Source: an uncultured Alphaproteobacteria bacterium (GTDB lineage Bacteria > Pseudomonadota > Alphaproteobacteria > Rhizobiales > Ancalomicrobiaceae). Taken from it: a stretch of DNA of 11,690 bases. The translations under genes were made by a program, and so were the position numbers. Under the pieces are notes generated by a model that was given only the letters and a program-made list of their open reading frames with translations, searched no databases and had not been told where the DNA came from. Positions 6,206 through 11,690 of this stretch are shown here, piece by piece. Every line of letters starts with the position of its first letter. Within the stretch, counting starts at the first letter, position 1. The stretch lies in assembly GCA_937919435.1 (NCBI GenBank), contig CALFRR010000108.1:1-11690 (forward strand). Direction: 5' to 3'.

Positions 6206-6694
6206 ATGTCGACCCAACGCCACCTCGCCGACTTCGACAGGACCGAAGTCGCCGGTGCCGAGATCCTGATCGTCGAGACGACCTTCAACCCCGAGATCGT
6301 CGCGGCGCTGCACGACGGCGCCGTCGCCGTGCTCGCCGATGCCGGCGTCGGCTTCGAAGTCGTCACCGTGCCGGGCGCCCTCGAGGTGCCGGCGGCCGTC
6401 TCCTTCGCCCTCCAGGCGGAAGAGAAGCGCGGCCAGCACTGGGACGGCTACGTCGTCCTCGGCTGCGTCATCCGCGGCGCCACCGGCCATTACGACATCG
6501 TCGCCGGCGAGAGCTCGCGCGCCCTGATGGACCTCGCGGTGGAGAACCGTCTGGCGCTGGGCAACGGCATCCTGACGGTGGAGAACGAGGAACAGGCCTG
6601 GGAGCGGGCCGACCGCGGCCGCCTCGACAAGGGCGGTGGAGCCGCGGCGGCGGCTCTGGCGATGGTGGCGCTGCGCCGCCGGTTCGGACTGTGA
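6206..6694 (+). CDS. ribH: 6,7-dimethyl-8-ribityllumazine synthase RibH
   Basis: Lumazine synthase condenses 5-amino-6-ribitylaminouracil with 3,4-dihydroxy-2-butanone 4-phosphate, the step before riboflavin synthase. The 162-residue protein has the substrate-contacting FN at 27-28, VPGALEVP at 55-62, GCVIRGATGHYDIV at 86-99 with the likely catalytic H95, NGILTVENEEQAWERA at 120-135 and the phosphate-binding-type DKGGGAA at 141-147. Length and order are normal for the family, whose members assemble into pentamers or 60-mer capsids; the oligomer here is unknown. The ATG at 6206 follows AGGAG (6198-6202). Its stop overlaps or nearly touches the nusB start. No FMN riboswitch is evident upstream. 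Confidence 0.96.
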   Translation: MSTQRHLADFDRTEVAGAEILIVETTFNPEIVAALHDGAVAVLADAGVGFEVVTVPGALEVPAAVSFALQAEEKRGQHWDGYVVLGCVIRGATGHYDIVAGESSRALMDLAVENRLALGNGILTVENEEQAWERADRGRLDKGGGAAAAALAMVALRRRFGL

Positions 6695-6696
6695 CG

Positions 6697-7227
6697 ATGG
6701 CGCGTCCCACCTCCCCCGCCCCGACCGGCGACGGTCCGCGCGAGCCGAAGCCCGCCAACAAGCGCGGCGTCGCCCGGCTCGCCGCGGTGCAGGCGCTCTA
6801 CCAGATGGAGATCGCCGGCGCCGAACTGTCGGCCGTCGTCGAGGAGTTCGAGTCCTTCCGCTTCGGCGAGGAGATCGACGGCGCTCAGTATCGCGAGGCC
6901 GATCCGATCTTCTTCCGCGACATCCTGGCCGGCGTCGTCGCCCGCCAGCGCGAGATCGACCGTCGGGTCGACCGGGCGCTGGCCGACGGCTGGCCACTCC
7001 GGCGGATCGACGTCACCCTGCGCGAGATCCTCCGGGCCGGCACCTGGGAACTGATCTCGCGGCGCGACGTGCCGGCGCGGGTGGTGATCAACGAATACGT
7101 CGACGTCGCCAAGGCGTTCTTCGTCGAGGACGAGCCGAAGATCGCCAACGGCGTTCTCGACCGGATCGCCCGCGACCTCCGGACCGGCGAGTTCGACGCA
7201 TCGTCCGAGCCGGGCGCCGAAGGCTGA
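6697..7227 (+). CDS. nusB: Transcription antitermination protein NusB
   Basis: NusB binds boxA RNA with NusE (ribosomal protein S10) and promotes antitermination of rRNA operons. The 176-residue product has a polar N-terminal tail of about 20 residues (PANKRGVAR) followed by the all-helical NusB fold. RLAAVQALYQMEI begins helix 1, ADPIFFRDILAGVV lies in the middle, RIDVTLREILRAGTWEL is the conserved core, and VINEYVDVAKAFFVEDEPKIANGVLDRIARDLR is the family's closing signature. I place the start at ATG 6697. The in-frame GTG at 6691, which overlaps the ribH stop as GTGA, would add two residues and is equally possible; neither has a clear ribosome site, suggesting translational coupling to ribH. 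The C-terminal tail after residue 165 is acidic and non-conserved. Confidence 0.95.
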   Translation: MARPTSPAPTGDGPREPKPANKRGVARLAAVQALYQMEIAGAELSAVVEEFESFRFGEEIDGAQYREADPIFFRDILAGVVARQREIDRRVDRALADGWPLRRIDVTLREILRAGTWELISRRDVPARVVINEYVDVAKAFFVEDEPKIANGVLDRIARDLRTGEFDASSEPGAEG

Positions 7228-7253
7228 GGCCCGACCGGACGCGGTGACCTTCG

Positions 7254-7305
7254 GGCCGGCTCCGGCCTCCGGTGGCGGGTGATCCACGCGCCGCGGGCCG
7301 CGGCG
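7254..7305. repeat. Two GC palindromes downstream of nusB
   Basis: GGCCGG-CT-CCGGCC (7254-7267) and the 17-nt palindrome CGCCGCGG-G-CCGCGGCG (7289-7305) lie 27 and 62 nt after the nusB stop. They could fold as RNA 3'-end hairpins in the operon transcript. Both are pure G+C, which favours chance in this genome, and neither is followed by a T-run. Confidence 0.3.
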
Positions 7306-7342
7306 GGCCTCCTCGGGGGTACCGTGCTCCGTCGCGCGCCGG

Positions 7343-7363
7343 GGCGCCCCTTGCCGGGGCGCC
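7343..7363 (+). terminator. Strong 8-bp GC stem-loop between nusB and the RDD gene
   Basis: GGCGCCCC (7343-7350) and GGGGCGCC (7356-7363) pair perfectly around the loop TTGCC. The right arm lies in a direct repeat: the 11-mer GCCGGGGCGCC occurs at 7338-7348 and again at 7353-7363. It sits 115 nt after nusB and 45 nt before the RDD start. It is the best candidate terminator of the nrdR-rib-nusB operon but lacks a T-tract, so it may instead be a leader hairpin of the RDD gene. Confidence 0.4.
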
Positions 7364-7408
7364 GCCGACCCCCCAGATACGGGCTGCCGCCGCCGAAGGA
7401 ACCAGACC

Positions 7409-7903
7409 ATGAACCGAGAGTCCCGGCCGATCGTGATCCGTTGGGTCTTCGATCCGGCGCTCGAACCCGACCTTTTCGCCGACATCCTGAAGCGGCGGGC
7501 GATCGCCTTCCTGTTCGACCTCGTCGGGATCTCGCTGCTGTGGCTGCTCGCCGCGGTCGTGGTGTTCTTCCTGGGACTGGCGACCTTCGGCCTCGCCTGG
7601 ATGATCTATCCGGCGCTGTGGCCGATCCTCGGCGTGCTCTACACCGTCTCCGGCCTCGCCGGTCCGGCGTCCGCGACGGTCGGCATGCGCGCGATGGGCC
7701 TCGCCATGCGGACCCACGACGGCGCTCGCCCCGATCCGCTGCGCGCCCTCCTCCACGTCGTGGTCTTCTACGTGCTGACCGTCGGTCTGACGCCGCTGGT
7801 CCACGTCGTCGGCCTGTTCGACGCCCGCCGCCGGCTGCTGCACGACATGATCGTCGGCGTCGTCCTGCTCGACGGCCGGGTGCTGGCGATGACCGGCCGC
7901 TGA
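7409..7903 (+). CDS. RDD-family inner-membrane protein
   Basis: This is a 164-residue membrane protein of the RDD family (named for conserved Arg and Asp residues). RRAIAFLFDLVG at 29-40 carries the family R and D at the start of the first membrane segment (about 31-56). A second hydrophobic segment covers about 58-84, GMRAMGLAM (92-100) is the short amphipathic motif before the loop, and a third segment spans about 113-136. DARRRLLHDMIVGVVLL (138-154) is the second signature region with the conserved D near the end. Some family members act as ion antiporters or accompany other membrane functions, but no specific role can be assigned here. The ATG at 7409 follows AAGGAA. bpt lies 151 nt downstream on the same strand; this pair, often with hemB, is a recurrent alphaproteobacterial neighbourhood to my knowledge. 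Confidence 0.85.
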   Translation: MNRESRPIVIRWVFDPALEPDLFADILKRRAIAFLFDLVGISLLWLLAAVVVFFLGLATFGLAWMIYPALWPILGVLYTVSGLAGPASATVGMRAMGLAMRTHDGARPDPLRALLHVVVFYVLTVGLTPLVHVVGLFDARRRLLHDMIVGVVLLDGRVLAMTGR

Positions 7904-8054
7904 GCCCGGGTCGCCGTCGGAAACCCTGTCGCGACACGAGGGCGATTCGCGGTGGACGACGGCTTTCGCGACGCCGCGTCCGCGACTATTCTCGCCTCCG
8001 GCCCCGCTCCGCGCGGCGCCGAGACACCCATCTTTCGCCGCTTCCGGAGAGGCG

Positions 8055-8807
8055 ATGACGAAGCACCCCGTCGACGCTCCGCTCTTCTATCTGACCTCGC
8101 CGGCGCCGTGCCCCTACCTCCCGGGCCGCCAGGAGCGGAAGGTGTTCACCCATCTGGTCGGGCTCGGCGCACCGACGCTGAACGACGTGCTGACCCAGGG
8201 CGGCTTCCGCCGGTCGCAGAACATCGCCTATCGGCCGGCCTGCGACGGCTGCCGGGCCTGCGTCTCGGTCCGCATCCTGGTCGACGACTTCGTGTGGACC
8301 CGCGGCTTCCGCAAGTCGCTGAGGCACAACGACGACGTCGTCGGGACGATCCGTGGGGCGTCGCCCACCTCGGAGCAGTACGGGCTGTTCCGCGGCTATC
8401 TCGACGCGCGCCATTCGGACGGCGGCATGGCCGACATGTCGGTGCTCGACTTCTCGATGATGATCGAGGACACCCACGTCGACACGATGCTGGTCGAGTA
8501 CCGGCTCACCGACACGACGGCCTCCGCCGACGGACGCAGCCGCGGCCCGCTGGTGGCGGTGGCGCTGACCGACCTGCTCGCCGACGGCCTGTCGATGGTC
8601 TACTCTTTCTACGACCCCGACGACGCCCGGCGCGGACTCGGCACCTACATGATCCTCGACCACATCCGCCGCGCCAAGGAGCGCGGGCTGCCCTACGTCT
8701 ATCTCGGGTACTGGGTCGCCGGGGCGCGGAAGATGGACTACAAGCGCCGCTTCCTGCCGCAACAGCACCTCTACGGCGTCGGCTGGGTCGATCCCGGCGA
8801 GTTCTGA
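8055..8807 (+). CDS. bpt: Aspartate/glutamate leucyltransferase Bpt (N-degron pathway)
   Basis: Bpt transfers leucine from Leu-tRNA to proteins with N-terminal Asp or Glu, marking them for ClpS/ClpAP degradation. The 250-residue protein shows the family's N-terminal domain: FYLTSPAPCPYLPGRQERKVFT at 11-32 and GFRRSQNIAYRPACDGCRACVSVR at 50-73, with the cysteine cluster C63, C66 and C69. The C-terminal GNAT-like transferase part has LADGLSMVYSFYDPDDARRGLGTYMIL and YVYLGYWVAGARKMDYKRRF. The ending FLPQQHL and a short polar insert (TASADGRSRG) look lineage-specific. The symbol is given by similarity to the Bpt/Ate family; arginyl transfer specificity cannot be excluded from sequence alone. The ATG at 8055 follows GGAGAGG. 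A -10-like TATTCT lies at 7987-7992, but I found no convincing -35. Confidence 0.93.
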   Translation: MTKHPVDAPLFYLTSPAPCPYLPGRQERKVFTHLVGLGAPTLNDVLTQGGFRRSQNIAYRPACDGCRACVSVRILVDDFVWTRGFRKSLRHNDDVVGTIRGASPTSEQYGLFRGYLDARHSDGGMADMSVLDFSMMIEDTHVDTMLVEYRLTDTTASADGRSRGPLVAVALTDLLADGLSMVYSFYDPDDARRGLGTYMILDHIRRAKERGLPYVYLGYWVAGARKMDYKRRFLPQQHLYGVGWVDPGEF

Positions 8808-8897
8808 GCCGGCGGACCACGACCGTCGTTCCGGCGAGGTGGACGGCACCGCTCCGCGGACGGACCGAAGAGACCGGAGGCGCGGTTTCGGCCCGGC

Positions 8898-9359
8898 TCA
8901 GCGGCCGGGCAGGAAACGGGCGAGGAACCCCTGGACGAAGCGCGGGCGGCCGGCGACTTCCGGAGGCACTTCGGGTCGCTTGGTCGCGACCGGTTGCGGG
9001 GTCCGACGGGAGGTGCCGAGGGCGGCCTCCTTGATCTCCGCGAGAGTTTCCGGCGTACCGCGGGCGACGAACTTGCGACCGTCCCGCAACACCACGGCGA
9101 AGACCCGAGCCGAAGTCTCGCCGCGGCGCGCGCTCCCGAGAAGCGACGCGCCACCGTCGCGTTCCGCCCATCTGGCGAGATATTCCCCGACCCGGCCTTC
9201 GCGGGCGTCGGCGGCACCGACCACGTCGGTCGCCAGAAAAACGTCTTCGACGACACCGTCGACCGAGGTCAGCCGTATGCGGGCCCGGCCCGCTTCCGAA
9301 TAACGGATACGTACGACTTCCGGTTCGAAATCACCGGAGACGATCTCGAATGACGCCAT
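8898..9359 (-). CDS. Hypothetical protein, 153 residues
   Basis: I do not recognise this gene. It encodes a soluble-looking 153-residue protein without a signal peptide or membrane segment. Residues 1-45 read as alternating polar and hydrophobic strands (FEPEVVRIRYSEAGRARIRL, then GVVEDVFLATDVVGA), followed by a charged helix-like stretch (GRVGEYLARWAERD). VFAVVLRDGRKFVARGTPETLAEIKEAAL at 86-114 reads like a beta hairpin plus helix. A Pro/Arg-rich linker leads to the tail GRPRFVQGFLARFLPGR. Codon use is GC-biased at third positions like its neighbours, supporting real coding. The ATG at 9357-9359 has AGGGGG six bases upstream. It converges with bpt (90 nt gap) and lies downstream of parC on the same strand, 271 nt away. 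Confidence 0.65.
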   Translation of the reverse strand: MASFEIVSGDFEPEVVRIRYSEAGRARIRLTSVDGVVEDVFLATDVVGAADAREGRVGEYLARWAERDGGASLLGSARRGETSARVFAVVLRDGRKFVARGTPETLAEIKEAALGTSRRTPQPVATKRPEVPPEVAGRPRFVQGFLARFLPGR

Positions 9360-9520
9360 CCCTCGCCCCCTACACGTGCCGGCAACACCACCGAACCGGT
9401 CACATCGAGCACCCGTCGACTTCCGCCACCGTCCCCCCGAACGGCCATCGGCGAAAGTCGGTCACCTTCGGAAACACGAGGCTAACCATGACGCTGCGGA
9501 GGCGCAACCGCGACGCGCAG

Positions 9521-9535
9521 CGAATCGCCGATTCG
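9521..9535. promoter_or_regulatory. 15-nt operator-like palindrome CGAATCG-C-CGATTCG
   Basis: Seven-base arms (9521-9527 and 9529-9535) are perfectly symmetrical about a single C. With a one-base centre it is better suited to binding a dimeric protein than to forming an RNA hairpin. It lies about 160 nt upstream of the start of the 153-aa gene and about 95 nt after the parC stop. The arms include AT pairs, so it is less likely to be compositional chance than the pure-GC palindromes elsewhere. Confidence 0.35.
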
Positions 9536-9563
9536 TCCACCGTCTTGGTGAAGAATGTCTTTA

Positions 9564-9619
9564 GATCCGGCCGCCCAGGCACCCCGGATCGCTCGGGAAC
9601 GAGCGCACGTCCCCGAGCG
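9564..9619 (-). terminator. Nested stem-loops after parC, possible terminator
   Basis: On the minus strand, 12 nt after the parC stop, CGCTCGGG (9590-9597) pairs with CCCGAGCG (9612-9619) around a 14-nt loop. Alternatively GCTCG (9591-9595) pairs with CGAGC (9600-9604) around GGAA. A further arm pair, GATCCGG (9564-9570) and CCGGATC (9584-9590), shares the base at 9590 with the first stem. The position fits transcript termination or 3'-end protection for parC. There is no T-run directly after the stems. Confidence 0.4.
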
Positions 9620-9630
9620 GTCGGATCGAA

Positions 9631-11690
9631 TCAGGCGTTGTCGAATCGGTTGGTCTTGGGGAAGCCGGGCGGCGGCAGACGGCCGGCGTCACCGCGATTG
9701 CCGAGCCATTCCTTGAGATCGACGAGGCTGCGGGTGAAGCTGCGGCCGGCGCTGTCGGTCCAGGTGAGACCGGTCTCGCCGACGAAGCACTTGACCGCGG
9801 CGATGCCGCCGTCGCGGTAGCGCTGCAGACGGACGCCGGAGCCGCGGCCCATCGCCGGGATCTGTTCGAGCGGGAACACCAACAGCTTGCGGTTGTCGCC
9901 GATCACCGCGACGTGGGTCGCGCCGTCGGGCACCACGGCGCAGATCCGCGCCTCGTCGGCGGCGGCGAGGTTCAGCACCTGCTTGCCCTTGCGGGTCTGG
10001 GCGACGGTGTCGGCCTCGGCGACGACGAAACCGCGGCCCTCCTTGCCGGCGACCAGCAGGCGCCGGTCGGGAACGTGGACGAAGACGTCGAGAACGTCCT
10101 GGTCCTGGTCCATGTCGCACTGCAGCCGGATCGGCTCGCCGTGGCCGCGTCCGCCGGGCAGCTTGGAGGCGTCGAGGGTGAAGAACTTTCCGCCGGTCGA
10201 CACCACGACGAGCTTGTCGGTGGTCTCGGCCTTGAAGGCGACGCGGAGCTTGTCGCCCTGTTTGAACTCCAGCCGGGAGAAGTCGTCGATGTGGCCCTTG
10301 AGGGTACGGATCCAGCCCTTGTCGGAGACCACGACGGTGATCGGCTCGCGCTCGATCATCGCCATCTCGATGTCGGCGGTGTCGTGCTCGGGGGCGTCGG
10401 CGAAGCCGGTGCGGCGCTTGCCGAGCGGCGTCTCCGGACCGAACTTGGCGGCGATCCGCCGGATCGACCCGGCGACGATCTTCCATTGCTTGTCTTCGGA
10501 GTCGAGCAGCGCCCGGATCTGACGGGCCTCCTCGGTCAGCGCCTCGTGCTCCTTGCGGATCTCGAACTCCTCGAGCTTCCGGAGGTTCTTCAGGCGCATG
10601 TCGAGGATCGCCTGGGCCTGCACGTCGGTGATCTCGAACCGCTCCATCAGGACGGCCTTCGGCTCGTCCTCGGTGCGGATGATGTGGATCACCTCGTCGA
10701 GGTTCAGGTAGGCGACGAGCAGACCGCCGAGGATCTCCAACCGCTTCTCGATCTGGGCGAGGCGGTGCTGGGAGCGGCGGACCAGGACGACCTTCTGGTG
10801 GTCGAGCCACTGGACCAGCACGTCCTTGAGACCGAGGACGTTCGGCACCACGCCACGGCTCAGCACGTTCATGTTGAGCGGGATGCGGCTCTCCAGCTCG
10901 GTCAGCCGGAACAGGCTCTCCATCAGCAGGTCCGGCGAGACGTTGCGGCTCTTCGGGACGAGCACGACGCGCACGTCCTCGGCGCTCTCGTCGCGGACGT
11001 CCTCGAGCAGCGGCAGCTTCTTGGCGTTGACCAGATCGGCGAGCTTCTCGATCAGCCGGCTCTTGGTCACCATGTAGGGGATCTCGGTGACCACCACCAC
11101 CCAGGTGCCGCGGCCGAGATCCTCGACCGCCCAGCGCGCACGCAGGCGGAACCCGCCGCGACCGGTACGGTAGCTCTCGACGATCGACGACCGGCTCTCC
11201 ACCAGCACGCCGCCGGTCGGGAAGTCGGGGCCGGGAACCAGTTCGACCAGTTCCTCGACCGTCGTCTCCGGCGCCTCGATCAGCTTCAGCGCGGCGCGGC
11301 AGAGTTCGTGGACGTTGTGCGGCGGGATCGAGGTCGCCATGCCCACGGCGATGCCGGAGGACCCGTTGGCGAGCAGATTGGGGAAACCGCCGGGCAGGAC
11401 CACCGGCTCGTCTTCGGAGCCGTCGTAGGTCGGGCGGAAGTCGACCGCGTCCTCGTCGAGACCGTCGAGCAGCAACGAGGCGATCTCGGTCATCCGCGCT
11501 TCGGTGTAGCGCATGGCCGCGGCATTGTCGCCGTCGATGTTGCCGAAGTTGCCCTGGCCGTCGACCAGCGGCCAACGCTGGGCGAAGTCCTGGGCGAGGC
11601 GGACCATCGCCTCGTAGACCGCCTGATCGCCGTGCGGATGGTATTTGCCGATGACGTCGCCGACGACGCGGGCGCATTTCTTGAAGGCGG
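9631..11690 (-). CDS. parC: DNA topoisomerase IV subunit A (ParC), N-terminus outside window
   Basis: ParC is the breakage-reunion subunit that, with ParE, decatenates daughter chromosomes. About 685 residues plus the stop are present; family proteins are near 750, so roughly 60-70 N-terminal residues lie beyond position 11690. The visible start contains the quinolone-resistance-determining stretch RVVGDVIGKYHPHGDQAVYEAM (11607-11634), then DGQGNFGNIDGDNAAAMRYTEARM with the catalytic tyrosine at 11506-11508. GSSGIAVGMATSIPPHN marks the winged-helix/tower region. Long helices (for example LEILGGLLVAYLNLDEVI and LDMRLKNLRKLEEFEI) form the coiled-coil gate. The C-terminal part has the beta-pinwheel repeats, including GWIRTLKGH, GKFFTLDASKLPGGRGHGEPI and QTRKGKQVLNL. 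GyrA is excluded mainly by NIDGDNAAAMRYTEARM and the short pinwheel lacking a QRRGGKG box. Confidence 0.96.
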   Translation of the reverse strand, partial: AFKKCARVVGDVIGKYHPHGDQAVYEAMVRLAQDFAQRWPLVDGQGNFGNIDGDNAAAMRYTEARMTEIASLLLDGLDEDAVDFRPTYDGSEDEPVVLPGGFPNLLANGSSGIAVGMATSIPPHNVHELCRAALKLIEAPETTVEELVELVPGPDFPTGGVLVESRSSIVESYRTGRGGFRLRARWAVEDLGRGTWVVVVTEIPYMVTKSRLIEKLADLVNAKKLPLLEDVRDESAEDVRVVLVPKSRNVSPDLLMESLFRLTELESRIPLNMNVLSRGVVPNVLGLKDVLVQWLDHQKVVLVRRSQHRLAQIEKRLEILGGLLVAYLNLDEVIHIIRTEDEPKAVLMERFEITDVQAQAILDMRLKNLRKLEEFEIRKEHEALTEEARQIRALLDSEDKQWKIVAGSIRRIAAKFGPETPLGKRRTGFADAPEHDTADIEMAMIEREPITVVVSDKGWIRTLKGHIDDFSRLEFKQGDKLRVAFKAETTDKLVVVSTGGKFFTLDASKLPGGRGHGEPIRLQCDMDQDQDVLDVFVHVPDRRLLVAGKEGRGFVVAEADTVAQTRKGKQVLNLAAADEARICAVVPDGATHVAVIGDNRKLLVFPLEQIPAMGRGSGVRLQRYRDGGIAAVKCFVGETGLTWTDSAGRSFTRSLVDLKEWLGNRGDAGRLPPPGFPKTNRFDNA

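Larger units (their letters stand above)
9360..9630. other. Non-coding stretch between parC and the hypothetical gene
   Basis: I find no convincing gene in these 271 bases. A 60-codon minus-strand frame (9400-9582) and a plus-strand frame running into parC have no recognisable family and no good ribosome site. Base composition is visibly less GC-rich than in the flanking genes. The half next to parC holds three palindromic elements described separately; the half next to the hypothetical gene should contain its promoter, but no well-spaced -35/-10 pair stood out. Confidence 0.6.

Noticed and set aside
5420..6997. 525-codon minus-strand open frame over ribE, ribH and the start of nusB
   Set aside because: It spans three well-supported genes on the other strand and has shadow-type composition.
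7981..8001. Promoter for bpt built on TATTCT at 7987-7992
   Set aside because: The -10-like hexamer is acceptable, but the region 16-18 nt upstream (TTTCGC) matches the -35 consensus poorly, so I mention it only within the bpt entry.
9400..9582. 60-codon minus-strand ORF between parC and the hypothetical gene
   Set aside because: No ribosome site I trust and no recognisable motif, and it runs through the 15-nt palindrome and one inverted-repeat arm. Left as unproven rather than listed as a gene.
9489..9820. Plus-strand frame starting at the ATG at 9489 and running into parC
   Set aside because: Most of it is antisense to the conserved C-terminus of parC, and the product is Arg/Pro/Ser-rich without family signs.

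Overview
The window is very GC-rich (I estimate close to 70%) and densely coding. It looks like a chromosomal housekeeping segment from an alphaproteobacterium, probably of the Rhizobiales/Hyphomicrobiales type. Three things point that way: the order nrdR-ribD-ribE-ribH-nusB, a Bpt-type aminoacyl-transferase near parC, and a ParC N-terminal gate with Gln directly after HPHGD. The taxonomic call is inference from gene content and order. I see no rRNA, tRNA, CRISPR array, insertion sequence, phage gene or assembly-like break.

Left part, minus strand (1-3562): the front of a HAD-superfamily phosphatase cut by the window edge, a papain-fold cysteine-peptidase-like protein of unknown role, and a secreted UshA-type 5'-nucleotidase with a plausible promoter and an overlapping palindrome. 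A 243-bp divergent intergenic region separates the nucleotidase from the central operon.

Centre, plus strand (3806-7227): nrdR (repressor of ribonucleotide reductase genes), ribD, ribE and ribH (riboflavin biosynthesis), and nusB (transcription antitermination). Gaps are very short or overlapping, and a 28-codon ORF of unknown status sits between ribE and ribH. RibD makes the pyrimidine intermediate, RibH condenses it with a four-carbon unit to lumazine, and RibE dismutates lumazine to riboflavin. The ribA and ribB steps must be encoded elsewhere. Neither glyA (before nrdR) nor thiL (after nusB), frequent neighbours of this cluster in related bacteria, is present.

Right part: after a palindrome-rich 181-bp gap come a small RDD-family membrane protein and bpt (leucyltransferase of the bacterial N-degron pathway), both plus strand. 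On the minus strand follow an unrecognised 153-aa protein, a 271-bp non-coding stretch with several palindromes, and parC (topoisomerase IV subunit A), whose N-terminus lies beyond the right edge.

I found no clear novel multi-gene system. The items most worth a second look are the papain-like protein, the 28-codon ORF resembling part of RibH, the operator-like palindrome at the nucleotidase promoter, the paired and mutually exclusive stem-loops in three intergenic regions, and the orphan 153-aa protein.
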